64,000 nt of DNA from Mesorhizobium sp. L-2-11. GTDB taxonomy: Bacteria; Pseudomonadota; Alphaproteobacteria; Rhizobiales; Rhizobiaceae. The stretch is taken from assembly GCF_016756595.1 (NCBI RefSeq), contig NZ_AP023257.1:6340001-6404000 (forward strand), read 5' to 3'. Below are positions 9,802 through 19,667 of this stretch, piece by piece; within the stretch, counting starts at the first letter, position 1; each line of letters opens with the position of its first letter. Below the pieces are notes generated by a model. That model saw only the letters and a program-made list of their open reading frames with translations, did not search any database and was not told the origin of the DNA. Both the position numbers and the translations under genes were made by a program.

Positions 9802-11529
9802 ATGGGAGAGACCGTCGCACAGGCGATCGCGCGTGCGTTGAAGCGCCACGGCGTCCAAGTGGTCTTTGGCCAAAGCCTGCCGTCCGCCGTCCTCCTCGCC
9901 TGCGAGACGATCGGCATCCGCCAGCTCGCCTACCGGCAGGAGAACATGGGTGGCGCCATGGCAGACGGCTTTGCCCGCGTCTCGCGCAGTATTGCAGTGG
10001 TTGCTGCACAAAACGGGCCGGCCGCGACACTCCTTGTGCCACCACTTGCCGAGGCCTTCAAGGCGAGCGTGCCCATCGTCGCTCTCGTGCAGGAGGTCGA
10101 ACGGCCGCAGATCGACCGCAACGCCTTCCAGGAAGTCGACCACTTCGCCCTCTTCTCGTCCTGCGCCAAATGGGTGCGTCGTATCATCACCGCCGACCGA
10201 GCAGATGACTATGTTGATCAGGCCTTCGTCGCGGCCGGCAGCGGCCGGCCGGGTCCGGCGGTGCTCCTGCTCCCGGCAGACCTTCTGCGCGAAAGAGCGA
10301 TCGCACCGAGGCATACCCGCAGAGTGAGCTTAGATCGCTGGCCGATCGACCGATCGCGGCCGGAAGACAGCGTCCTGCGCGAGGCGGCTGACTTCATCGC
10401 TGCAGCCGACGCACCCGTGGCGGTGGCCGGCGGAGGCACGACCTCGCCCGCGGCTTCCGCGGCAATCTCTCGCCTGCAGGAGACGGCTCACCTGCCTGTC
10501 TTCACGACCAATATGGGCAAGGGCGCTGTCGACGAATGCCATCCCCTTTCGTGCGGCGTGCTCGGCTCGCTCACGGGCGCGCGCTCGCTCGGCCGACGGA
10601 CGAAGCCGATCCTTGGCGAGGCCGACCTCGTCCTCCTCGTAGGCACGCGCACCAACCAGAATGGAACGGACAGTTGGCGCCAGATCACACCTGGCGCGCG
10701 TATCATCCATATCGACGTCGACCCAACCGAGGTCGGTCGCAACTACGAGGCGCTGCGCCTCGTGGGCGATGCTGCGGTGACGCTGAATGCCCTTTGCGAA
10801 ACCCTCGAACGCCTCGACCTGTCGCGCCGCCGCACCGCGCGAGCGCAGGCTGAAAAGCGCATAGCGGCCGCCTGGGCCGCCTTCGAAGTGGACCGTGCAT
10901 CGCTAGCGGGCAGCAACAATAGCCCCATACGGCCCGAGCGCGTGATGAGGGAACTGCAGGCGCGCCTGACGCCCAAGACGATCGTCGTGGCGGATGCTAG
11001 CTATTCGTCGATGTGGATCATCGGTCAGTTACGTGCGCAGCGCGCCGGCCACCGCTTCCTCACGCCGCGCGGGCTCGCGGGACTCGGCTGGGGGCTGCCT
11101 CTGGCTATCGGAGCGAAGGTAGCGCGACCGGACGCACCAGTCGTCGCGGTCGCTGGCGATGGCGGTTTCGCGCACAGCTGGGCGGAACTCGAGACGATGG
11201 TACGCAGCTGCGTGTCCGTCGTCGTGATCGTCCTAAACAATGGCGTGCTCGGCTTCCAAAAGTATGCCGAGACGATAAAGTTCGGGGCCTATACGAGCGC
11301 CTGCCATTTCGCTCCAGTCGACCACGCCGCGATCGCCCGGGCATGCGGTTGCGGCGCGACCGTGGTTAGGGCACCGGGCGACATAGGGCCTGCTCTCGAC
11401 GAGGCGCTCGCCTCTGGAAGGCCCTGGCTCGTCGAGGTCGTCGCCGATCCCGACGCCCATCCTGCTCTTTCCCTTTTCGACGGCACGGTTGACCAGAACG
11501 CCGTTCGCGACGTGGGGTCCGTCGGATGA
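9802..11529 (+). CDS. ThDP-dependent acetolactate-synthase-like enzyme
   Basis: A 575-residue protein with the three-domain order of the acetohydroxyacid synthase/oxalyl-CoA decarboxylase family: Pyr domain with the catalytic Glu in YRQENMGGAMADGFAR (about residue 50), a central domain, and a PP domain with the ThDP motif GDGGFAHSWAELETMVR followed by VIVLNN. Family members decarboxylate a 2-oxo acid and either release an aldehyde or condense it with an acceptor. With an aminotransferase before and an SDR after, it may make a C-C bond in an amino-ketone or amino-alcohol pathway. This is inference. Its stop overlaps the SDR start by 4 bp (ATGA), showing translational coupling. Confidence 0.85.
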   Translation: MGETVAQAIARALKRHGVQVVFGQSLPSAVLLACETIGIRQLAYRQENMGGAMADGFARVSRSIAVVAAQNGPAATLLVPPLAEAFKASVPIVALVQEVERPQIDRNAFQEVDHFALFSSCAKWVRRIITADRADDYVDQAFVAAGSGRPGPAVLLLPADLLRERAIAPRHTRRVSLDRWPIDRSRPEDSVLREAADFIAAADAPVAVAGGGTTSPAASAAISRLQETAHLPVFTTNMGKGAVDECHPLSCGVLGSLTGARSLGRRTKPILGEADLVLLVGTRTNQNGTDSWRQITPGARIIHIDVDPTEVGRNYEALRLVGDAAVTLNALCETLERLDLSRRRTARAQAEKRIAAAWAAFEVDRASLAGSNNSPIRPERVMRELQARLTPKTIVVADASYSSMWIIGQLRAQRAGHRFLTPRGLAGLGWGLPLAIGAKVARPDAPVVAVAGDGGFAHSWAELETMVRSCVSVVVIVLNNGVLGFQKYAETIKFGAYTSACHFAPVDHAAIARACGCGATVVRAPGDIGPALDEALASGRPWLVEVVADPDAHPALSLFDGTVDQNAVRDVGSVG

Positions 11530-12311
11530 CGGAAGAAAACAGCGAATCAATGGGCGTTGCGGTCGTCACCGGCGGGGCAACCGGGATCGGGTTTGCGACC
11601 GTCGCGCACCTAATCGAGGCTGGCTGGCGCGTCGCTTTCTTCAGCCAGACGAGAGAGCGGGTCGAGGCTGCCGCTGTCGATCTACGCGCCCATTTTCCAG
11701 CTTGGAAGATCCACGCCGACACGGTCGACCTACGTGACGAAGGCGGCCTCTGCCGCTTCTTCGCCAATGTCCGCGAGCGCTGGGGAACAGTGTCCGCGCT
11801 CGTCTGCAATGCTGGCTATTCGCCGAAAGGTCCAGACGATCAACGACTCGCTCTCGGCAAGATGCCGCTTGCTAAATGGGATGACGTTATCCGGGTGAAC
11901 CTCACGGGCGCCTTCCTCTGTTGCCGCGAAGTGCTGCTCGGTATGGCGGAAGCCCGGCAAGGCCGTATCGTCCTGATCGGCTCACTCGCGGCGCGTACGC
12001 AGCCGAAGATCGCGGGTGCGAGCTACGTCGCCTCGAAGAGCGCGCTCGCGGGGCTCGCCCGCTCGATCGTGAGCGAATACGCAGGGCTCGGCATCACCGT
12101 GAACACGATCTGCCCTGGCCGTATCCTAAGCAATATGACGGGACCGCCCGAGACGCCCGGGAACCGCGCTGCACTCGCGCGGATCCCGATCGGACGGCTC
12201 GGCGGGCCCGAAGACATCAGCCGCGTCATTGAGTTCCTCGTCCGCCCGGATTCCGACTTCATCAACGGAGCCATCATCGACGTCAACGGCGGGGAGTTCG
12301 CCCCCTCCTAG
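11526..12311 (+). CDS. Short-chain dehydrogenase/reductase
   Basis: A classical SDR of 261 residues: cofactor motif TGGATGIG at the start, NAG, catalytic Ser in IGSLAAR, YVASK (Tyr and Lys), and INGAIIDVNGG at the C-terminus. It is the last gene of the 8.4-12.3 kb operon, coupled to the ThDP gene by an ATGA overlap. It probably reduces a keto intermediate, or oxidises an alcohol, made by the two upstream enzymes. An internal ATG at 11550 is an alternative start but the overlap favours 11526. Confidence 0.85.
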   Translation: MTEENSESMGVAVVTGGATGIGFATVAHLIEAGWRVAFFSQTRERVEAAAVDLRAHFPAWKIHADTVDLRDEGGLCRFFANVRERWGTVSALVCNAGYSPKGPDDQRLALGKMPLAKWDDVIRVNLTGAFLCCREVLLGMAEARQGRIVLIGSLAARTQPKIAGASYVASKSALAGLARSIVSEYAGLGITVNTICPGRILSNMTGPPETPGNRAALARIPIGRLGGPEDISRVIEFLVRPDSDFINGAIIDVNGGEFAPS

Positions 12312-12369
12312 CCTGTCGGCCGGCGGCAAAGCCTCTATGACGAGGGCCCGCGCGCAGCCCACTCCCGCA

Positions 12370-13060
12370 CAGGCTGCGCATGTGCAAAGAGGTGCAAATT
12401 GGTTCACCGGGCCTACTGCACTGGCAGTCATGGCAGATTGCTGGCGAACGCCTGGAACACGCTGGCTTGGGGACAGGCGGCGGCGAAGGCCAGGCGGATG
12501 CGCGAGACAGTTTTGATGTCCCGGGCGCCGATTTGAGCAGCTTGAGCCGCAGCGTGCGAACTCGGTCCTGCTCACTTAATGGGACCTTGGCACGGCGTCG
12601 CGCAGGGTGAGCAGGAGCCAATATGCGACGGTGTGCAGTTCGAGGTGGACTTGGTTGCGATTGGTGAGCGCAGGAGGTGCGGTCGGAGGCGAGTTGGCTC
12701 TTGCGCATCTTGATAGGTGGCCACGGGCGCAGTAGATCCCGTCGTAGTGGTGCCCGGCCGAGCCGCTGTCGAGATTGGGGACGAAGCGGATGTCGAGGCC
12801 GATCGCAGTCGCCTCGATGCGGCGCAGGGGCGGCGTTTGGCTTTCAGGATTGCGACTTGTAGCGGGTCTCGGCATGGACGCGCAGAACAGACTTGCGCTT
12901 GAGCGCGCTTCGCACCATGCAATGACTTGCACCGGCCGTAATGGCCGTCGCCGCGCACCAGGATGTGGGGGTCGGCCAGCAGGTGCGGATGCGTACAAGA
13001 GGCGGCGCAGATGGCCGCATCTCTTTGCCCGTTGGAGTCTTGCCGGGGCGCAGGATCATA
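12370..13060 (-). pseudogene. IS1380-family transposase relic
   Basis: Frame-broken pieces of an IS1380-type DDE transposase on the minus strand: ATAIGLDIRFVPNLDSGSAGHHYDGIYCARGHL around 12.75 kb, KSQLASDRTSC around 12.69 kb, AYWLLLTLRDAVP around 12.6 kb and RTLRLKLLKSAPG around 12.56 kb. Multiple frameshifts make it inactive. It abuts an aminotransferase relic on the same strand. Confidence 0.7.
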
Positions 13061-13079
13061 GCGACCGGGCGCCCGGTGG

Positions 13080-13375
13080 CGGGGACTGCCAGAATTCTTC
13101 CAACGGGCCTTGCGGCACGTCGGGGAAGAACACCAGCCGAACGAGATCGAAGCCACTCCCATCGTAATTGCCCGTGATAAGCGCCTTCGCACTTCGCCAT
13201 TTTCGGACGTCTTTTGAAAGCGCGCGCGACCGTGATGGCCATCATCACCACCTCCGAACCTGTAGTTGTTGAAGCGTACCTGCTCGCAGAAAGGCACTCT
13301 TTCACAAACAACGTCGGCGAATTCGATCTCGCACTCGGCCAGATTGGCTAAGCTGAGCTCGATGCCGATTCGCCT
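13080..13375 (-). pseudogene. Class III aminotransferase relic
   Basis: Two frames together read LANLAECEIEFADVVCERVPFCEQVRF, then TGSEVVMMAITVARAFKRRPKMAKCEGAYHG. This is the phosphate-site region of a GSA-aminomutase-like aminotransferase, homologous to the intact gene at 8440 (TGTEAVMFAIKAARAF, EGAYHG). Only about 100 residues survive, with at least one frameshift. Confidence 0.7.
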
Positions 13376-13603
13376 CATGGGAGGCCATTTATATCGGGGT
13401 GGCCATAACAATGTATCGGAGCAGTGAAATTGTTCTGGAAATCCAAATTGAACTTATCGTCGACCCCTGTTACTAGGCTGCCTTTTCGGATTTCAAACAA
13501 GTGGAAGAAGCGCCTGATAGACACTCTAACCCGTATTGTCCAGGGCATGAACTTTTTGTGCGCTCGTGCGCAAGGCGGGAGATGCTGAGGTGATCATGGC
13601 TGA

Positions 13604-14905
13604 TCATGATCCGAAACTCCGCTCCTTGGTATTTCTGTGAGGCTCCTCTGGTGCGGTAAACACGGATTGTCCATAGATCTGAATCTTGTTGCAGAGCCGC
13701 GCCAAGTCTGACAGATCGTGACTTGCGGTAAGGCAGATGCGTATGCCCGCATGGCCGCGGGCGACCGTCGGAAAGAACGTGACGGATGTGTAAAAGCCAT
13801 CATCTAACAGGTGCGCTGCGAAATCAATGGCCGCAAATTCGTCGCCCACGTTGATCATGCGAATCGGCAGAGGAGCGCCTCGCTGATCTGTCTGGATGAG
13901 CTCGTCGAAAAGGGCAATGCGCTCGACCAATTGACCTCGGCGAACCTTGAGCTCGCTCGTCCGGTGAATTTCCGCCGAGGCTATAGCGGCACCGACAGCT
14001 GCGACGTTGGGCGAAGCCGAGAAGGCATGCGGAATGGAGTAGCAACGAAATAGCTCTTCCTGATACGCTGTTCCAAGCATGAGCATGCCGCCCGACGCGC
14101 CGAAGCCCTTGGCGAGGGACGCCGCGACGATCGTGCGCTGACCTAGCTCAGGGGGCAATTGCGAGCGCGCAAAGCCTTCACCATTTTCGCCAAAGAGGGA
14201 AATTCCGTGCGCGTCGTCGATGTAAAGAAAAAGGCCATACTTTTCCTGCAACTGGAGAAGCCCTTCGATCGGCGCGAAGCCGCCCATCGAATAGACGCCA
14301 TCGCACACATAGGCGACGATTGGATGCTTGCGGCAAATCTGCTCCAAAGCATCGAGGTCATTGTGAGGAATTGTCTCGACTTGGGTCTCCTCGGCCACAA
14401 CTGGCTTATGAAAGGCGAGGGAGGCGTGGGCCAGATGGTCGAATACCATGACAGGTCTTTGACCTTCCGTTAGATGTCCGGAGGCGATGATTGGCAATGC
14501 GCCCATGTTGGCAATCATGACTGACGAATAAGCAATAACGTGCGCCCCAAAAAGTTGGGAAAGTACGCCCTCAAGATTACCAATGAGCCCGAAATTCAGC
14601 CGCGTGCGTGCACATGACCAGTGGAGTGATCCGTATTCCTCCATTGCGGCAACCGCGCCGGCAACGATAGCTGGATGATTGTCCAGGCCGAGGTAGCAAC
14701 AACGCACATAGTCGGCAACGGTAACGCCTTGTAGCTCGCCTCTCGTGAGCCTGACCGTCCTCCCCTCCATCGACCGTCCGTAAACGGCCATGAGACCACG
14801 TTGGTGAGCCCGTTCGAAATGCATTCGCGTCCGATCAATGACCGAAGCGGTGTTGCGGAAACGACCGGCGCTCACAACGCTTGCTGCGGGTTCTACTGCA
14901 GACAT
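13604..14905 (-). CDS. Alpha-oxoamine synthase (KAPA synthase / serine palmitoyltransferase-like)
   Basis: A 433-residue PLP enzyme of fold type I in the alpha-oxoamine synthase family. Visible landmarks are YLGLDNHPAIVAGA, GSLHWSCARTRLNFGLIGNLEG, FDHLAHASL, CDGVYSMGG, YIDDAHGISLFGENGEG (Asp and His of the active site) and AASLAKGFGASGG with the PLP lysine. These enzymes condense an amino acid (Gly, Ala, Ser) with an acyl thioester and release CO2. A good ribosome site (AAAGGA) precedes the ATG at 14905. No bio genes are adjacent, so biotin synthesis is unlikely. Candidates are sphingoid-like lipids or amino-ketone signals of the CqsA type. It is divergent from a LuxR-type regulator across a 794-bp AT-rich spacer. 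Confidence 0.82.
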   Translation of the reverse strand: MSAVEPAASVVSAGRFRNTASVIDRTRMHFERAHQRGLMAVYGRSMEGRTVRLTRGELQGVTVADYVRCCYLGLDNHPAIVAGAVAAMEEYGSLHWSCARTRLNFGLIGNLEGVLSQLFGAHVIAYSSVMIANMGALPIIASGHLTEGQRPVMVFDHLAHASLAFHKPVVAEETQVETIPHNDLDALEQICRKHPIVAYVCDGVYSMGGFAPIEGLLQLQEKYGLFLYIDDAHGISLFGENGEGFARSQLPPELGQRTIVAASLAKGFGASGGMLMLGTAYQEELFRCYSIPHAFSASPNVAAVGAAIASAEIHRTSELKVRRGQLVERIALFDELIQTDQRGAPLPIRMINVGDEFAAIDFAAHLLDDGFYTSVTFFPTVARGHAGIRICLTASHDLSDLARLCNKIQIYGQSVFTAPEEPHRNTKERSFGS

Positions 14906-15699
14906 CAGGACGTCCTTTCACAAGTAAGGCTTTGATTAGACTTGGGTTTTCATGTCTAGTTGCATTATCAAAAGTGGTGATACCCACCAGATTTCCCAGT
15001 AATACCAACATACATAGATTTATTATGTGAATAATTATTAATAATTCTTGATTGTGAATTTAAATAATCATGGCTGCATGGTAATATTTCCTCGTAAAAA
15101 AGAGGCGGGCTGACGCCCCCCGTGTGGACGTGACGAAAGCTGTTCGCGGAAAAAGACGAGATGGATCAGAGTACGGCGGAGTTCGCAGCGGTGGCCAGCG
15201 CTGCAGGTTTCATGACACAACCGCGAAATCCAACAACGTCATCGCGCCGAAGCTTTCGACGATCGACGACTGCTCCGGCAGCATCGATGCCAATGAACCT
15301 GAAAAACCTCCTTGGCGATATCCGAACCGATTGTGGCAATCTCTTCGATGGATGGCTCTCCCTCATGTGACTTTGACACACACCATGGCACTTCGATGCC
15401 GGGAGCGGAGGCTGTCCACCTCTACGGCGGCACGCCGGCCAACTGACGTAGTCTGGAGAGCGCCTGCAGACATTGACATAATATGGCGATCAATTTGTAG
15501 AAAACGTCATTTATGAGGGTTATACCTTCAGAAATATTTCGTAACCGACATTTAACTCGATGATAATCTTACGGCCTCGGGGACGTGTTACAGCTTTGGC
15601 GATGCCGGCCGAGAACGGCGCGCAGAGTTGCAGCCTTACAGCCGGCAGCTTTGTCCACCAGTGACACATCCGGCGCAAGATGCCTGTGGAGCCGAGACT
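14906..15699. promoter_or_regulatory. Divergent spacer between alpha-oxoamine synthase and LuxR genes
   Basis: About 0.8 kb without a supported gene. The stretch 14940-15090 is markedly AT-rich compared with its surroundings and likely carries the promoters. A short interrupted dyad GTGG-TGATAC-CCAC lies near 14976-14989, which might be a regulator site; this is weak evidence. Confidence 0.4.
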
Positions 15700-16545
15700 A
15701 TGGAACGTCTGCCGATGACTGCGGTACCTCAGCCTCGAGGGCTGGCAACCAGAGTTTCAGACCAGTTTTATTTGGTCCCGTCGATGCATCTCCCGGCAGC
15801 AGCCGGGGAGGCGTTTGCGGTCGAATTCGCCCGATTTCTCGACCAGACTGATGGCGTTGGTCAATCCGAGCAGTTGTTCGACGTGTTATCTGCTTTTGCC
15901 CTGAATTTTGATTGCCCATGGATCTCATATGGCTCTCTTACACCTGACCAAAGAATTTCAAAGCCGGCCCCACGCGATCGAGAGGTCATGGTGAATTATC
16001 CTGATGAATGGCAGGAGCGCTATTTCGAAATGAGCTATGATAGAATTGACCCCATCATCAAGACGAGTCGAAAACGCGCGGGCGCCTTTCGATGGAGTGA
16101 GGTGTACAACGATACAAGCACGACTGAAGACGAACGGCGCGTTTTCGATGAGGCTGCGACGTTCGGCTTAAGGTCAGGAATCAGCGTTCCATTGCACTGC
16201 CCCGATGGCAACTTTGCGATCATGAGCTTTGCTCAACCCCGGAATCGCGAATTCCAGAATAGAACAGTCACATACTTGGAGCTTGCCGCGTTTCATTTCC
16301 ATCTGAGAGTTGCGAAGTTCGCGAATTCGAGGGGCAGCGAGGAAGCTCCTGACCTTTCTTTAAGAGAAAGGGAGTGTATTCTGTGGACAGCGAGAGGGAA
16401 ATCGTCATGGGAAATAGGAAAAATTTTGGGAATTTCCGTAAACACCGTCAATTTCCATATAAAAAACGTAATGCGAAAAATGGATACTGCGAGCAGAACG
16501 GTCGCTGCTATAAAAGCCGTAAACTTTGGAATTATCGAATTGTAA
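15700..16545 (+). CDS. LuxR-family autoinducer-binding transcription factor (solo)
   Basis: A 281-residue protein with an N-terminal autoinducer-binding domain and a C-terminal LuxR-type HTH (about residues 215-275: LSLRERECILWTARGKSSWEIGKILGISVNTVNFHIKNVMRK). The ligand-pocket signature is present: Trp and Tyr in CPWISYGSL, Tyr and Asp in MSYDRIDPI, and Trp in FRWSEV. This supports binding of an acyl-homoserine lactone or similar signal. The ATG at 15700 has a GGAG site upstream; ATG 15715 is an alternative. No luxI-type gene is in the window, so it is a solo or pairs with a synthase elsewhere. The divergent alpha-oxoamine synthase is a possible target. Confidence 0.85.
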   Translation: MERLPMTAVPQPRGLATRVSDQFYLVPSMHLPAAAGEAFAVEFARFLDQTDGVGQSEQLFDVLSAFALNFDCPWISYGSLTPDQRISKPAPRDREVMVNYPDEWQERYFEMSYDRIDPIIKTSRKRAGAFRWSEVYNDTSTTEDERRVFDEAATFGLRSGISVPLHCPDGNFAIMSFAQPRNREFQNRTVTYLELAAFHFHLRVAKFANSRGSEEAPDLSLRERECILWTARGKSSWEIGKILGISVNTVNFHIKNVMRKMDTASRTVAAIKAVNFGIIEL

Positions 16546-16604
16546 GAATCGGCTAACATACCACTGCTTCCCTCCGGCGGCGATCAGAGTCTCGGCCCTT
16601 TCTG

Positions 16605-16970
16605 TTACCCGTAGAGCGCGCGTTGAGCAACCGACGAAGGCGCGGAGCCTTCAATCAGTGTAGCGTCGGAGCCGGTTGCGGTGATGATTCCGGCATAGGC
16701 TGATATTGTGATCCTACGCCCAGTCTGAGATGGCGCAGCGTTCGAGGAACTCGTGGCGCATCGGGCCGTCGAAGCTCTCGATGTAGGGCGTTCTGCATCG
16801 GCTTGCCTGGTGCTATGTAATGCCACGCGACGATCCTTCGACCAGGCGAGGATAGCGTTCGAGGTGAACTCGGTGCCATGGTCGGAGCCGATCATGCCCG
16901 GCTTTCCACGGCCGGCGATCAACCCGTCCGTTCGCGCGCGACCCGTAGGCGCCTGTGAATGAGCGACTAT
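16605..16970 (-). pseudogene. IS3-family transposase relic, C-terminal half
   Basis: The minus strand reads GLIAGRGKPGMIGSDHGTEFTSNAILAWSKDRRV (second catalytic Asp region of an IS3 orfB integrase domain), then continues in shifted frames and ends VAQRALYG. The N-terminal part of a matching orfB lies 5.7 kb away at about 22720-23090, beyond the IS110 nest, so one IS3 copy may have been split. Confidence 0.7.
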
Positions 16971-16978
16971 CTGGGGTG

Positions 16979-17597
16979 TCAAGTTGCATTTCCGAACTCT
17001 TTGCGCGCATCGCGTGCTTTTGCATTGAGAACGACGAGCAGCTTTCTGGCGAGTGCGATGCGAATGACCATCTTTTCCTTTCCGGCGGCTTGCAACCGTT
17101 GATGGAAGGCGCCGAAGTGAGGATCGTAGCGGGCAACGCCACGGGCAATGAGGAAGAGGATGGAGCGCGGTCCTGCTCGTCCGCCTCGCACCGGCCGTCG
17201 GCCACTGCGCTTGCCGCTGTCGTTGGCGATCGGCGCCAGGCCGGCCAGCTTGGCGATGGCCTTGTTGGAGAGGACGCCGATCTCAGGCAGTTCCGCTATC
17301 AGCCGCGCCACGGTGCGGGAGGCGACGCCCTTGAGCGAGCGGAAGGCCTGATCGAGGCATGCCCACAGGGGATCATCATCGATCAGCGAGGCGATCTCGC
17401 CCTCGAGCCGGCGGCTCTGACGCTTGAACACAATGATGACCTCATCGAGGCTGGCAATGGTCTCGGCATCGGCGGCAGCGCTCCTGCGCTGCTTCTGGAC
17501 TGTGAGATCGCCGGTCACCTGGGAGAGTCGGGCCACCAGCGCCTTGAGCCGCTGCTGGGCCGCGCTCGGCGGCTGTGTCGGCTGCAGCCGCTTGACC
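16979..17597 (-). pseudogene. IS110-family transposase, C-terminal segment
   Basis: The minus strand reads KRLQPTQPPSAAQQRLKALVARLSQVTGDL, then the C-terminal IS116/IS110/IS902 domain (FRSLKGVASRTVARLIAELPEIGVLSNKAIAKLAGLAPI). The frame is cut at 17597 by the IS66 element. It resumes at 20128-20264 (GMVNARSVRRFADSMGFLEKTDRIDAAVIARYGEVK) and again at about 22320-22511 for the N-terminus. The gene is therefore one IS110 transposase interrupted twice. Confidence 0.85.
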
Positions 17598-17605
17598 GTA
17601 AGCGG

Positions 17606-19255
17606 TCAGCCGATAACGTCAGGCCTAAAGTTCCAAGGCATGAGCATTTCGATTTCGGATGCCGGCCAGCCTTGAGCGATGCGGGTCAAGGTCTGCGAGA
17701 GCCAGTCGAGCGGATCGACGCTGTTCATTTTGCAGGTTTGCAGCAAGGTGGCTACCGTCGCCCAGGTTCGTCCACCGCCGTGGCTGCCGGCGAATAGACT
17801 ATTCTTTCGCGTGATCGTCTGGGGCCTGATTGCACGCTCGACGATATTGGAGTCGATTTCGATGCGACCGTCCATCAGAAAGCGTTCCAGCGCCTCCCGC
17901 CGGGTGAGCGCGTAGCGGATCGCCTCGGCGGTCTTGGATTTTCCGGAGACCTTGCCCAGTTCCGCTTCCCATAGATCGAAGAGGCTCGCGACAATGGCCA
18001 CGGACTTTTCCTGACGTAGCGCGGCGCGGCTTCCGGCATCCTTGCCGCGGACCTCGTCCTCGACCTTCCACAATTCGGTCATGGCGATGATCGAATCCGT
18101 CGCGGCCTGCGAGACCCCGCTGATGTGCAGGTCGTAGAATTTGCGCCGCAGGTGAGCCCAGCACCCGGCGAGCCGGATTGTTTCATTGCTGCCGGCTTTG
18201 GCCCGTGCCTTGACCAGGTTGGTATAGGCCGAGTAGCCATCCACTTGCAGGATACCGCTGAATCCGGCGAGGTGGCGCGCCACGCAATCCGCACCTCTGC
18301 TGTCTTCAAAACGATAGGCAACCATTGGCGGACTGGTTCCGCCATAGGGTCGGTCATCCCGTGCGTAGGCCCACAACCAGGCTTTCGTGGTTTTCCCGGA
18401 ACCAGGGGCAAGGGTGGGCAAGGTCGTCTCGTCGGCGAAGACCCTTTCGCCCTCCTTGATGCGCTCCAGTATGTAATCAGCAAGCATCTGCAGCTCGAAG
18501 CCCAGATGCCCCATCCACTGCGCCATCAACGACCGGCTGATCTCGACGCCGTCGCGCAGATAGATCGCCTCCTGCCGATAAAGCGGGAGGCCGTCGGCGT
18601 ATTTGGAGACGGCGATATAGGCGAGCAGCCGCTCCGTCGGCAGCCCGCTTTCGATGATGTGCGCCGGCGCCAGAGCCTGGACCACGCCGTCACGGCCCCG
18701 GAAGGCGTATTTGGGACGGCGCGTGACGATGACCTGGAACTTCGGCGGCACGACGTCCAGCCGCTCGGATCGATCCTCGCCGATCAGAACCTTTTCAAGC
18801 CCCTCGCAGTCGGCCGGGATTTCCGGCTCGACGACCTCCTCGATGCGTTCGAGGTGGGCAGCAAAGCCCTTGCGCGGACGCGGGGCGCGCTTCGGCTTGT
18901 TCCCGACCGCGCGGTCGAGTTCGCTCCGGATTTCCGAAAGGCCGGTCTCGACCTCTTCGAAGGCAAAGGAGGCCTGCTCGTCGTCGATGGCCAGGCGTAG
19001 CCGCTCGGAACGCGTGCCATGTTGCGTGCGCTGTAAAACTTTCAGGATTGACGTGAGATTGGCGATCCGCTCGCTGGCGCTTTTCTCGACAGCTTTCAGC
19101 CGGGCGACCTCCGCCTCAGATGCTGCGATCCGAGCGTCGGCGACTGCGATCCGGGCCTCGCTTGCAGCCTGCTCGCGAGCCATGGAAAGGATCATCGCCT
19201 TCAGCGCATCAACGTCGTCGGGAAGGGCAAGACCCGGTAGAACCATGGCAAGCAA
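17606..19255 (-). CDS. tnpC: IS66 transposase TnpC
   Basis: A 549-residue IS66 transposase. It has an N-terminal coiled-coil-like stretch (about 15-65, Ala/Glu/Arg-rich), a zinc-finger-like and HTH region, the DDE catalytic core (FADETTLPTLAPGSGKTTKAWLW, LQVDGYSAY, LAGCWAHLRRKF) and the C-terminal SNIVERAIRPQTITRKNSLFAGSHGGG block. No disruption was seen. It stops within 9 bp of the left end of the element. Confidence 0.93.
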   Translation of the reverse strand: MLAMVLPGLALPDDVDALKAMILSMAREQAASEARIAVADARIAASEAEVARLKAVEKSASERIANLTSILKVLQRTQHGTRSERLRLAIDDEQASFAFEEVETGLSEIRSELDRAVGNKPKRAPRPRKGFAAHLERIEEVVEPEIPADCEGLEKVLIGEDRSERLDVVPPKFQVIVTRRPKYAFRGRDGVVQALAPAHIIESGLPTERLLAYIAVSKYADGLPLYRQEAIYLRDGVEISRSLMAQWMGHLGFELQMLADYILERIKEGERVFADETTLPTLAPGSGKTTKAWLWAYARDDRPYGGTSPPMVAYRFEDSRGADCVARHLAGFSGILQVDGYSAYTNLVKARAKAGSNETIRLAGCWAHLRRKFYDLHISGVSQAATDSIIAMTELWKVEDEVRGKDAGSRAALRQEKSVAIVASLFDLWEAELGKVSGKSKTAEAIRYALTRREALERFLMDGRIEIDSNIVERAIRPQTITRKNSLFAGSHGGGRTWATVATLLQTCKMNSVDPLDWLSQTLTRIAQGWPASEIEMLMPWNFRPDVIG

Positions 19256-19322
19256 CAGAGCACAAAAACAGCCGCTTTCCCAACCGTTCCAGCCGCATGA
19301 TTCATCTTGCCGCAGGCCGGTT

Positions 19323-19667
19323 TCAGCCCGTCGATAACGGCCGCCTGACCCTGGCCGGACGAATCTTTTTCCAGTCCAGTCCGGCCAGAAGCGCCATCAA
19401 CTGGGCGTGGTCGAGACGCATGCGCGCGGCCGATATCCCCGGCCAGCAGAAGCTGTGATCTTCCAGAGTCTTCGAATAAAGACAAACCCCGCTGCCGTCC
19501 CACCACACGATGCGAACCCGGTCCGCACGCTTCGAACGGAATACGTGAAGTGCCCCCGAGAATGGGTCCAGGCCGCCATCCCTGACCAGCGCCATCAAAG
19601 ATGCCGCGCCCTTGCGGAAGTCGACCGGCTGGCACGACACGTAAACCACCACACCGGAAGCGATCAT
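19323..19667 (-). CDS. tnpB: IS66 accessory protein TnpB
   Basis: A 114-residue protein of the IS66 Orf2 family, beginning MIASGVVVYVSCQPVDFRKG and containing FRSKRADRVRIVWWDGSGVCLYSKTLE. It overlaps the end of tnpA by 4 bp and precedes tnpC, the standard IS66 order. TnpB is needed for efficient IS66 transposition; its biochemical role is not settled. Confidence 0.92.
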   Translation of the reverse strand: MIASGVVVYVSCQPVDFRKGAASLMALVRDGGLDPFSGALHVFRSKRADRVRIVWWDGSGVCLYSKTLEDHSFCWPGISAARMRLDHAQLMALLAGLDWKKIRPARVRRPLSTG

